Source: Deltaproteobacteria bacterium (lineage in GTDB: Bacteria; JAUYMQ01). From it: a stretch of DNA of 15,014 bases. Below are positions 7,867 to 14,754 of this stretch, one piece after another (position 1 is the first letter of the stretch; every line of letters begins with the position of its first letter). The notes under the pieces were generated by a model. It ran no database searches and was not told the origin of the DNA. It was given only the letters and a program-made list of their open reading frames with translations. Location: the NCBI GenBank assembly GCA_030698575.1, contig JAUYMQ010000209.1, positions 1 to 15,014 of the forward strand, written 5' to 3'. The position numbers were made by a program, and so were the translations under genes.

Positions 7867-8343
7867 ATGGTGAAGATTATCGAGGGTTCGACGGACGCGC
7901 GCGAAATGTCCCTGGCCGTGGTGGTGAGCCGCTTCAACGAGAGCGTCTCGGCGCGCCTCCTCGAGGGCGCCCTCAAGGCCCTGGGCCGGGCCGGCGCGGC
8001 GGATGATCGGAGCGAGGTCCACTGGGTCCCCGGCGCCTGGGAGCTGCCGCTCGCCGCCCGGCGGCTCGCCGCTTCGGGCCGCTACGATGCGATCATCGCG
8101 CTGGGTTGCGTGGTGCGCGGCGGGACTCCGCACTTCGAGTATGTGTCGGCGGCCGCCGCCGAGGGCCTGGCCCGGGTCATGCTCGATCACGACATTCCGC
8201 TGGCCCTCGGTGTCCTCACCTGCGACACTCTCGAACAGGCGATGGATCGCGCGGGAGGGAAGCTCGGCAACAAGGGAGCGGAAGCCGCGCTGAGCGCGAT
8301 CGAGATCGCGAACCTTCTCAGGACGGCCGGCAAGGCGGATTAG
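7867..8343 (+). CDS. ribH: 6,7-dimethyl-8-ribityllumazine synthase
   Basis: Condenses 5-amino-6-ribitylaminouracil with 3,4-dihydroxy-2-butanone 4-phosphate to give the lumazine substrate of riboflavin synthase; the family forms pentamers or icosahedral 60-mers. The 158-residue protein shows SRFNE (21-25), the PGAWELP loop (55-61), GCVVRGGTPHFEYV (80-93) with the catalytic histidine His89, and the C-terminal NKGAEAALSAIEIANL. The ATG at 7867 starts at the base after the ribE stop, with GAAGAGG at 7854-7860 as ribosome binding site inside ribE. It likewise abuts nusB directly. The butanone-phosphate synthase (RibB) needed for its second substrate is not encoded nearby. Confidence 0.97.
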   Translation: MVKIIEGSTDAREMSLAVVVSRFNESVSARLLEGALKALGRAGAADDRSEVHWVPGAWELPLAARRLAASGRYDAIIALGCVVRGGTPHFEYVSAAAAEGLARVMLDHDIPLALGVLTCDTLEQAMDRAGGKLGNKGAEAALSAIEIANLLRTAGKAD

Positions 8344-8799
8344 ATGGGAAAGCGCCGCTCGGGGCGGGAGCTTGCCCTGCAGATGCTCTACGGGATCGAC
8401 GTGTCCAGCGAGCCGCCCGATGAGGCGCTCGATGAGGCGCTCGATCGGCACGGCCGGAGCTTCAAGGCGCCTCCCGACGTGGCCGGGTTCGCGAGGTCGC
8501 TCGTTGTCGGCGTCACGGAGAACCGCGAGGCGCTCGACGCGGTCATCTCCGAAGCATCGGAACACTGGCGGCTCGATCGCATGTCCCTGGTCGACCGGAA
8601 CATCCTGCGGATGGCGATCTTCGAGATGACCCATATGCCGGAGATGTCGCCGTCGATGGCCATGAACGAGGCGATCGAGATCGCAAAGTCCTACGGCACC
8701 GAGGCTTCCCCCGCTTTCATCAACGGAATCCTCGACCGGGCCCAGGCGATCATCGGCGCCCGGCCCGTGAGCCGGCCCGGGAGCAAGGAGAAGTCATGA
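8344..8799 (+). CDS. nusB: Transcription antitermination protein NusB
   Basis: All-helical factor that binds boxA RNA together with ribosomal protein S10 and promotes antitermination in rRNA operons. The 151-residue protein has the typical N-terminus (KRRSGRELALQMLYGID), the LDRMSLVDRNILRMAIFEM helix and the C-terminal motif NEAIEIAKSYGTEASPAFINGIL. It starts at the base after the ribH stop with an AAGGCGG site about five bases upstream; ribH-nusB is a very common pair. It contains an exact 12-bp tandem duplication (8419-8442) encoding DEALDEAL in a variable loop near residues 26-33. Its stop overlaps the next gene by ATGA. Confidence 0.97.
   Translation: MGKRRSGRELALQMLYGIDVSSEPPDEALDEALDRHGRSFKAPPDVAGFARSLVVGVTENREALDAVISEASEHWRLDRMSLVDRNILRMAIFEMTHMPEMSPSMAMNEAIEIAKSYGTEASPAFINGILDRAQAIIGARPVSRPGSKEKS
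8419..8442 (+). repeat. 12-bp exact tandem duplication inside nusB
   Basis: GATGAGGCGCTC occurs twice in direct succession (8419-8430 and 8431-8442). It keeps the frame and encodes DEAL twice. This looks like a recent in-frame slippage duplication in a surface loop. Confidence 0.8.
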
Positions 8800-9365
8800 G
8801 CCGCTTTCTCGAGATCAGCCATTCTTCGCGCGGTGCGTGCCGCGTGGGCACCAAGGCGCTCGTGGTCGGCTTCTTCAACGACGATCGCCCGCTGCGCGGG
8901 GCGGTCGGCATGGTGGACTGGCGGCTGAACGGCTACGTTTCGCGGCTGCTCGAAGCGCAGCGCCTGTCGGGAGATTCGACCGAGAGCACGCTGGTGGCCA
9001 GCAGCGGCCGGCTGGGCGCCGACTTCGCCCTTCTCGTGGGTCTCGGTCAACGGGCTCACTACGGCTACGAGCGCATCACCGACATCACCTCCAGCGCCAC
9101 CATGACCCTGCAGAAACTCCACGTGGAAGAGTTCGCGCTCGAAGTGCCGGGAGCCCGCCTCATGGGGCTGGATCCCGCCGAGAGCGTCTACAACGCGGTC
9201 AAGGGGATCGTGAAGATTCTCTCGGCCTCCGCCCCGGAGACGGCGCGCATGCGGGCCGTCTTCCTCGAGCCGGATGACGTCAGCGCCCGTCTGCGGTTCG
9301 GCCTCCGCAAGGCGCAGTCAAACTTCCAGGGACGCGTGCAGATTGCCCTCGCCGGAACCGCCTAA
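8796..9365 (+). CDS. Stand-alone M17 leucyl-aminopeptidase N-terminal-like domain
   Basis: A 189-residue cytoplasmic protein with no signal peptide or membrane segment. It resembles the macro-like N-terminal domain of M17 leucyl aminopeptidases: a hydrophobic strand with ALVVGFFNDDRPLRG (21-35), DWRLNGYVSRLL (41-52), a second strand LLVGLGQR (79-86), and an alternating alpha/beta pattern to the end. The metal-binding catalytic domain of M17 enzymes is absent, so it should not be a peptidase. Small proteins of this kind are known from Deltaproteobacteria, and their role is not established. It has a strong ribosome binding site (AAGGAG, 8785-8790) and overlaps nusB by ATGA, so it is the last gene of the housekeeping run. 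The fold assignment is from motif resemblance only. Confidence 0.7.
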   Translation: MSRFLEISHSSRGACRVGTKALVVGFFNDDRPLRGAVGMVDWRLNGYVSRLLEAQRLSGDSTESTLVASSGRLGADFALLVGLGQRAHYGYERITDITSSATMTLQKLHVEEFALEVPGARLMGLDPAESVYNAVKGIVKILSASAPETARMRAVFLEPDDVSARLRFGLRKAQSNFQGRVQIALAGTA

Positions 9366-9388
9366 ACGCGCCGCTTTCCAGCCCTCTG

Positions 9389-9404
9389 GTCCCGGATCCG
9401 GGAC
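9389..9404. promoter_or_regulatory. Perfect 16-bp palindrome between the two gene clusters
   Basis: GTCCCGGATCCGGGAC reads identically on both strands. It lies 24 bp after the M17-like gene and about 145 bp before the chemosensory operon. As RNA it would give a 6-bp GC stem with a GATC loop, but no T-run follows on either side, so it is at most a poor intrinsic terminator. A dimeric regulator site is equally possible. Confidence 0.45.
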
Positions 9405-9488
9405 ACCCGCTTTCCCGCTCAGATCCTCAAGTTCCTGCCCTACGGACCGATTACAAGCCTAGGCTAACTGCGTGTCGACCGAGAAGTT

Positions 9489-9500
9489 TTCCGGCCGGAA
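9489..9500. promoter_or_regulatory. 12-bp palindrome upstream of the DUF4388 gene
   Basis: TTCCGGCCGGAA is a perfect inverted repeat about 50 bp before the ATG at 9550, a plausible place for an operator. At this GC content several 12-bp palindromes are expected by chance in the window, so support is weak. Confidence 0.25.
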
Positions 9501-9549
9501 GGTCAGGGTACGCTCGGTCTCGCCCGCTTCAATATGAGTCGAAATCGCC

Positions 9550-11370
9550 ATGAGCCTCGTCGGGAATCTGGAGGATCTTGGATTCGGCGACATCCTCCAG
9601 ATCATAAGCCTGAGCCGCAAGTCGGGCGTCTTCCTGGTCCACGAAGGCGAGCGGAAGGCGAAGATTCTGTTTCGTAGCGGCCAGGTGCTCGCGGCCTTCA
9701 CCAACTTCGAACGGCAGGACCTCTGCGCGCGCCTCCTCGCTTCGGGCGACGCCGACGAGAAGATCGCGTCGACGGCGATCCGCCGTTTCCGCCAGCAAGA
9801 AGGAAAACACGCCATTTCCGACTGTCTCATCGAGGCGGGCGCCCGGCGACAGGTCGTCGAGCGGGAGGTTCGCGCGGAAATCGGGCGCGCGGTTATCGCG
9901 ATCTTTGGCTGGCGGGACGGCGAATTCAGTTTCGAACTGAAGGACATCGACGAGGACCTTCACCGTGTGCGCGCCAACCCGTACCGGCTCGTCCTGGAAG
10001 ACGGGATCAACCCGCAGTTCCTCGCCATGGAGGGAACACGCCTGACCGATGAGGCGCGGCGCGATCAAGGCCAGTCCGGGATCCCGGCGGTGATCTCGGC
10101 GCCGACGGCAGAGAGCGCAGCGGAAGCCGGGCCGGACCAGCCCCCCGTCGGACCGGAGATGGTGGAGGCGGTCGCGCCGGAGAACTCTCCCGGGACAACC
10201 CGGGCGGAATCGCCGGAGGCAGAAAAGATCCCGTTGCAGGACCCTGCCCATCCGCCCGTATTGCTCGTGGATGACGACGTCCGCTTCCTCGAGGTCGTGA
10301 AAACCGCCCTCATCGAGAAGGGCTACCGGGTCGAGTGCTTCGAGGACGGGGGCGCGGCGCACGACTGGCTGGAAGCCGACGGGGCCGGGCGCCTGCCGCT
10401 CTGCATCGTGAGCGATCTCATCATGCCGCGGGCGGACGGCGAGGGAATTCTCGGGGGGCTCGAGCTGCTCGAGCGCGTACGCGCCCGGCATCGAACGGTC
10501 CCCTTCGTCCTGTTTTCCGATCATCCCCATGACGAAGCTGAGCGGCGGGCGCGGTTGCTCGATGTCGATTTTGTCCTGGCGAAGCCGCGTAGCGGCGAGA
10601 TCGCCGGCGGCGAGGGCAGCCGGGGCCTCGACGGCTTCCTCGCTGCGATGGATCCAATCCTCTGCAGCTTCCTGAGGCGGCGTGAGGAGGATGACCGCCC
10701 TGCGGCCCCGAGTCGCGACGGAGGCGGGCCCGCGCCGGAGGACGAGACGATCCTTGATTTGCGGAGAGCGCTGCTGCCGGATCTTCCGGATCTCGATGAT
10801 ACGGGTGAGTCGCAGTGGAGGGAGGAGGGCCGGCCTGAAGAAGCTGCCCCCGGCCTCTCGATCCTGCGCTCGATGCTCTGCGAGCTGTCGAGCCCCATCG
10901 CGGGAGGGCAGATCTCGCTCCTGATCCTCCGCTTTGCCGCAGAGGTCATGAACCGCGCCGTGATCTTTCTGGCGGGCAAGGACGAGGTAACGGGGCTCGG
11001 ACAGTTCGGGATCAGCGCGCAGCCAGGGCTGCCGGACCGCAGCGTGCGATCCATACGCATCCCGCTCGGGGCGCCGTCCGTCTTCCATGACGTCGTCGCG
11101 AAACGATCGGTCCTGCGGGGACCGCTCGAAGAGAACCTCTGGAATCAGCGGCTTGTCGATCTTCTCGGAGGCGTCAGGCCGTTGGAGGCTTTCGTGGCGC
11201 CGGTCGTGGCGGGGGATGGCGTCGTCGCGGTGCTGTACGGCGACAATCTGCCCGAACAGCGGGCCATCGGGAACACCGAGTCGCTCGAGATCTTCCTCAC
11301 GCAGGCGGGCGTCGCCTTCGAGAAGGCGATTCTCGAGAGACGCATTCTCGAATTGAACACCGGGCAGTGA
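9550..11370 (+). CDS. DUF4388 - receiver - GAF-like signalling protein
   Basis: A 606-residue soluble protein of three parts. Residues 1 to about 160 are a DUF4388 (PATAN-related) domain, starting with the typical GNLEDLGFGDILQIISLSRKSG pattern. A Pro/Glu/Ala-rich linker (about 165-232) follows. Residues 235-350 are a response-regulator receiver domain with acidic pocket Asp241-Asp242, phospho-acceptor Asp289 (SDLIMP), Ser323 and Lys345 (LAKP). After a second linker, residues about 436-602 look like a GAF-type sensor domain (ISLLILRFAAEVMNRAVIFL ... VVAVLYGDN). It probably receives phosphate from the CheA encoded downstream and acts as an output or adaptor, perhaps in motility or polarity. 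The DUF4388-receiver pairing recalls cyanobacterial PatA/PixG proteins. The ATG lacks an obvious ribosome binding site but fits the domain start. The domain names are inferred from motifs. Confidence 0.82.
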   Translation: MSLVGNLEDLGFGDILQIISLSRKSGVFLVHEGERKAKILFRSGQVLAAFTNFERQDLCARLLASGDADEKIASTAIRRFRQQEGKHAISDCLIEAGARRQVVEREVRAEIGRAVIAIFGWRDGEFSFELKDIDEDLHRVRANPYRLVLEDGINPQFLAMEGTRLTDEARRDQGQSGIPAVISAPTAESAAEAGPDQPPVGPEMVEAVAPENSPGTTRAESPEAEKIPLQDPAHPPVLLVDDDVRFLEVVKTALIEKGYRVECFEDGGAAHDWLEADGAGRLPLCIVSDLIMPRADGEGILGGLELLERVRARHRTVPFVLFSDHPHDEAERRARLLDVDFVLAKPRSGEIAGGEGSRGLDGFLAAMDPILCSFLRRREEDDRPAAPSRDGGGPAPEDETILDLRRALLPDLPDLDDTGESQWREEGRPEEAAPGLSILRSMLCELSSPIAGGQISLLILRFAAEVMNRAVIFLAGKDEVTGLGQFGISAQPGLPDRSVRSIRIPLGAPSVFHDVVAKRSVLRGPLEENLWNQRLVDLLGGVRPLEAFVAPVVAGDGVVAVLYGDNLPEQRAIGNTESLEIFLTQAGVAFEKAILERRILELNTGQ

Positions 11371-11417
11371 CCCATCCGGGCTCCGGAAAGTCACGCACCA
11401 ACTGGACGAGGTGAAAG

Positions 11418-11816
11418 GTGAGCCAGCAGGTCCTCGTGGTCGAAGACTCGAGCACCACACGCTCCCTCATCGTATCCACGCTCGAGACGATCGACGGAAT
11501 CGTCGTCACCGAGAGTGGAAACGGGTTCGAGGCGTTGAAGGTGATACCGCGGGTGAAATTCAACCTGATCATCACCGATATCAACATGCCGGACATCAAC
11601 GGCCTCGAGCTGGTGAGCTTTGTGAAGAGGAGTCCCCTCTACAGGCACATACCGTTGATCATCGTGACGACGGAAGGACACGACAGGGACCGTGAGCGGG
11701 GAATCGCGCTGGGCGCCGATGAGTATCTCGTGAAGCCCTTCGATCCCGCAGCGCTCCAGAGCCTCGTCGAGAAGCACCTGAAAGTTCCTGCTTCCGGTGA
11801 AGCGGCCAGGGCCTGA
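11418..11816 (+). CDS. CheY-like single-domain response regulator
   Basis: A 132-residue stand-alone receiver domain with no output domain. All phosphorylation residues are visible: acidic pair Glu9-Asp10, phospho-acceptor Asp54 (ITDINMP), the Thr84/Thr85 switch position (IIVTTEG) and Lys106 (VKPF). It is probably phosphorylated by the CheA encoded immediately downstream and either carries the signal by diffusion, to flagella or type IV pili, or acts as a phosphate sink. The GTG start at 11418 has a GAGG-containing site at 11408-11411 and gives the standard receiver N-terminus. It lies 47 bp after the DUF4388 gene. The C-terminal tail (about 123-132) is short and unstructured. Confidence 0.95.
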   Translation: MSQQVLVVEDSSTTRSLIVSTLETIDGIVVTESGNGFEALKVIPRVKFNLIITDINMPDINGLELVSFVKRSPLYRHIPLIIVTTEGHDRDRERGIALGADEYLVKPFDPAALQSLVEKHLKVPASGEAARA

Positions 11817-11851
11817 GCCGGATGGCGAAGGGTGTTGGCGCGAGAGAGATC

Positions 11852-13909
11852 ATGAGCGAGCAACCACAAGATATCTCCAAAAAAGCTCTCCAGGAGTTTC
11901 TCTCCGAGGCTGAGGAGATCATCGAGAAGCTCAATCAGGACCTCCTTCTCCTCGAGGAGGCGGCTCCGGGCGGCGCGGTGGATCCTGATCTTCTCAACGA
12001 GATTTTCCGGTCCGCCCACAGCCTGAAGGGCCTCTCGGGCATGTTCGGGTTCTCGAAAGTGATGTCCCTCTCACATAATCTCGAGAACCTTCTGGACAGG
12101 CTGCGGATGGGCAAGGTGAGCCTGACCGCGCCCGTCACCGACGTGCTCCTCTCTACGGTGGAGCTCCTGCGGAAGATCGTGGCGCAGACCTCGGAGGGGG
12201 GAGACGAGTTCGAGGAAAGGCAGATTGACGGGATAATTGCCCGGCTGGAAAGCGTGCTGAGCGACGATCGCGCCGCCGATGAATCCGGGCCCCTCGACGA
12301 ACTCGAGATCGATCCCGAAATGCTCAACGTCCTCACCGAGTACGAGGAGCATCGCCTGATTGAGAACGTTCGGCAGCGCCGGCGGATCTACATGGTTCAC
12401 GCAAATTTCGACCTTCTAACATTCGATCAGGCGCTGGGCGAATTGACCGCCCAGCTGAAGCAGCACGGCGAGGTGATCACGACGCTGCCCGCGGCGAGTC
12501 CGAGCAAGGAAACGGAAATCGAATTCGAGATCATCGTGGGTTCGGACCTCCGCGAGTCGGTGATCCGGGAAGCGCTCCAGCGAAGCGGCGCCAAACTGAA
12601 GGAGATCGCCTACCGGAATCCACGGAAGCAGGATGACGGGCAACGGTTCGATGACGGGATGCCGTCTTCCACCGGGATGTCGCGTGAAACCTTCGACGAG
12701 GGGGTTTCCAGCCTCAAGTCGGTCAGCGAAACGGTCCGCGTGGACATCCGGAAGCTGGATTTCCTGATGAACTTGGTGGGCGAGCTCGGCCAGGTGAAAT
12801 CGAAAATGCAGCAGCTCACCGAGATCTTCAAGGGAAAGCGCGAACATGAAGGCCCCGCGGACCTGATCCGGAAGATTGCAAAGGATTTCGATCGGAAGCT
12901 GGCGGAGCTCCAGACGGGCGTCATGGACGTTCGGATGGTTCCGCTCAGGCAGGTCTTCGACAAGCTTTCGCGCATCGTGAAGACGACCGCGCGGGATCTC
13001 AGGAAAAACGTCGCTCTCGAGGTGGAGGGCGCCGACACCGAGCTCGACAAGCTGATCGTGGAAGAGCTGGTCGATCCGCTGATGCACATCGTCCGCAACG
13101 CAATCGATCACGGGATCGAGCCCGTTCCCGAGCGCGTGGCCTGCGGGAAGCCCGAGAAGGCCACTCTGTGGATCAGGGCTTCCCAGCGCGGAAACCACGT
13201 CGTGATCGAGATCGAAGACGACGGCCGTGGAATGCACAGCCGGCGCATCTACGAGGCCGCCGTTGCGAAGGGGCATGTGCAGGAGGGCGCCAAGCTTTCC
13301 AGGCGCGAGATCCTCGACCTCGTTCTCCTGCCGGGTTTCAGCACGAAGAGCGAAGTCAGCGAGACGTCGGGCCGCGGCGTGGGCCTGGATATCGTGAAGG
13401 AGAGAATCGCGAAGCTGTCGGGGATCATCGAGATCGACAGCGAGGAAGACAAGGGGACGACGCTGTCCATCATGCTGCCGATAACGCTGGCGATCATCCA
13501 GGCGCTGATCGTCGAGGTGCGCGGCCGGATCTACGCCCTTCCGCTGAATTCGGTTCTTGAGTGCCTGACGGTCGATCACAATCAGATCCAGACCATCGAG
13601 CGCCGGGAGGTGCTCCAGTTCAGGGAGGAAATTCTTCCGCTGGCAAGGCTCGCCTCCTTTTTCAAACTGGGAGAGCAGAGCCCGGCCGCCGAGAAGAGCT
13701 TTGTCGTTGTGGTCGGACTTGCCGAGCACCGGCTGGGGATCGTTGTGGACGGGCTTCACGGCCGGCAGGACATCGTCATCAAGTCGCTCGGGAAGCTCCT
13801 GCCGGAGGTCCGTGGAATTTCGGGCGCGACCGAGCTGGGTGACCAGCGGACGGTGCTCGTGATCGACATCGGAGCGCTCATCGAAGAAGCGATCCACAGG
13901 AAGGACTGA
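11852..13909 (+). CDS. cheA: Chemotaxis histidine kinase CheA
   Basis: Receptor-coupled kinase that autophosphorylates on a histidine and passes phosphate to receiver domains. Numbering from the ATG at 11852 (685 residues): Hpt domain about 8-140 with phospho-His56 in IFRSAHSLKG; a P2-like response-regulator-binding segment about 178-256; dimerization helices about 293-365 (VRVDIRKLDFLMNLVGELG); ATPase domain with N-box HIVRNAIDHG (412-421), G1 DDGRGM (456-461), F-box GFSTKSE and G2 GRGVGLDIVK; and a C-terminal CheW-like P5 domain from about 548. No receiver is fused. An in-frame ATG at 11822 would add 10 residues with no clear ribosome binding site; 11852 is preferred because of GAGAGAG at 11842-11848, though the choice is not certain. 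It follows cheY closely, and CheW genes follow it. Confidence 0.96.
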   Translation: MSEQPQDISKKALQEFLSEAEEIIEKLNQDLLLLEEAAPGGAVDPDLLNEIFRSAHSLKGLSGMFGFSKVMSLSHNLENLLDRLRMGKVSLTAPVTDVLLSTVELLRKIVAQTSEGGDEFEERQIDGIIARLESVLSDDRAADESGPLDELEIDPEMLNVLTEYEEHRLIENVRQRRRIYMVHANFDLLTFDQALGELTAQLKQHGEVITTLPAASPSKETEIEFEIIVGSDLRESVIREALQRSGAKLKEIAYRNPRKQDDGQRFDDGMPSSTGMSRETFDEGVSSLKSVSETVRVDIRKLDFLMNLVGELGQVKSKMQQLTEIFKGKREHEGPADLIRKIAKDFDRKLAELQTGVMDVRMVPLRQVFDKLSRIVKTTARDLRKNVALEVEGADTELDKLIVEELVDPLMHIVRNAIDHGIEPVPERVACGKPEKATLWIRASQRGNHVVIEIEDDGRGMHSRRIYEAAVAKGHVQEGAKLSRREILDLVLLPGFSTKSEVSETSGRGVGLDIVKERIAKLSGIIEIDSEEDKGTTLSIMLPITLAIIQALIVEVRGRIYALPLNSVLECLTVDHNQIQTIERREVLQFREEILPLARLASFFKLGEQSPAAEKSFVVVVGLAEHRLGIVVDGLHGRQDIVIKSLGKLLPEVRGISGATELGDQRTVLVIDIGALIEEAIHRKD

Positions 13910-13917
13910 GGGACGGA

Positions 13918-14754
13918 ATGGCCGGCCGGAAGATTGAAAAGAAGAAGATCGTGACCTTGCCGCCCGAGGGGGTCGCCAAGGCCGCCGAGCCCGGGGCGCC
14001 GGAGCCGGATGCGCCCCTGCCCGAGATGCCGCCGGACGAGATGCGCAATCAGGAAGCCTCCGCGGCCTGGCTGGCTATTCCCGTGGACGACTCTGCGATT
14101 CAGACCTACCACGATGCGGGTTTGACCGTTTCGGACCGGGAGGGAGGGGCGGGTGGTCGTCCGACGAACGCCACACCCAGGACGGAGAAGGCAAGCGGGA
14201 CCGACGCCACCCAGTCGTTCTTTCCGCTCGAGGAAACGATCGATTCCTCCGATGCTTCCGGGGGGGGCTACGGCGTTGAGAGCCTGAACCTTCTCTGCAT
14301 GGCGGTGGCGTCCGAAACCTTCGGGATAGATATACGGAGGGTGATGGAGATCATCCGGGCAAGGCCTGCCACCGAGCTTCCCGGCGTGTCGGAGTACATC
14401 AACGGGATCATCTCGCTGAGAGGCGCGATCGTTCCCGTGCTGGATCTGCGGCGGCGACTCGGGTTCGAGAGAGACAACGGTACCGGCGCCGACGCCCGGA
14501 TTGTCGTCCTGGCGGTTGGGGACAAAGCAGCGGGCATTCTTGTGGACGCCGTTTCGCAGAAGATCCGCTTGCCGCAGGCTTCCATCGTGCCTCCGCCGGC
14601 GGCGCTCGGAAACGGAGAATCGGGGTTCCTGCTGGGCGTCTGCCGTCACCAGGGCCGGCTGATCTCAGTGCTCGACCCCGAGAAGCTGCTGGGGATCGAA
14701 ACTGCCCCGGGCCGTGAGGCCAGAAGTGATACGGGCGCGGGAGAGGCGGCATGA
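13918..14754 (+). CDS. CheW-domain coupling protein with long N-terminal extension
   Basis: A 278-residue protein. Its C-terminal part (about 121-262) is a CheW domain: LLCMAVASETFGIDIRRVME, then INGIISLRGAIVPVLDLRRRLG (161-182), and AAGILVDAVSQKIRL. The domain would bind the P5 domain of CheA and receptors to build the signalling array. The first 120 residues are unusual for CheW: a basic start (GRKIEKKK), then a Pro/Glu/Ala-rich, low-complexity stretch that is probably disordered. A run of eight G bases (14260-14267) encodes the Gly-Gly-Gly hinge just before the CheW domain. The ATG follows cheA by 8 bp with GAGGGA upstream. It overlaps the next CheW gene by ATGA. The role of the extension is unknown. 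Confidence 0.9.
   Translation: MAGRKIEKKKIVTLPPEGVAKAAEPGAPEPDAPLPEMPPDEMRNQEASAAWLAIPVDDSAIQTYHDAGLTVSDREGGAGGRPTNATPRTEKASGTDATQSFFPLEETIDSSDASGGGYGVESLNLLCMAVASETFGIDIRRVMEIIRARPATELPGVSEYINGIISLRGAIVPVLDLRRRLGFERDNGTGADARIVVLAVGDKAAGILVDAVSQKIRLPQASIVPPPAALGNGESGFLLGVCRHQGRLISVLDPEKLLGIETAPGREARSDTGAGEAA

Larger units (their letters stand above)
9366..9549. other. Intergenic gap preceding the chemosensory operon
   Basis: This 184-bp stretch is the largest non-coding gap in the window. It carries a 16-bp palindrome (9389-9404) and a 12-bp palindrome TTCCGGCCGGAA (9489-9500). The position implies the promoter of the downstream chemosensory operon, but I could not find a convincing -35/-10 pair, sigma-54 or sigma-28 motif. 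Short open frames crossing it have no protein-like character. Confidence 0.5.

Noticed and set aside
6036-8634. Two antisense open frames of more than 500 codons opposite ribD, ribE, ribH and nusB
   Set aside because: They run across several well-identified sense genes and read as Arg/Pro/Ala-rich shadow sequence without domain motifs.
9529-11460. 643-codon antisense open frame opposite the DUF4388 gene
   Set aside because: It mirrors the codon bias of the GC-rich sense gene. The translation has no recognizable motif, while the sense frame has clear domains.
12416-13897. 493-codon antisense open frame opposite cheA
   Set aside because: Shadow of the strong sense coding bias; no independent start context or motif.
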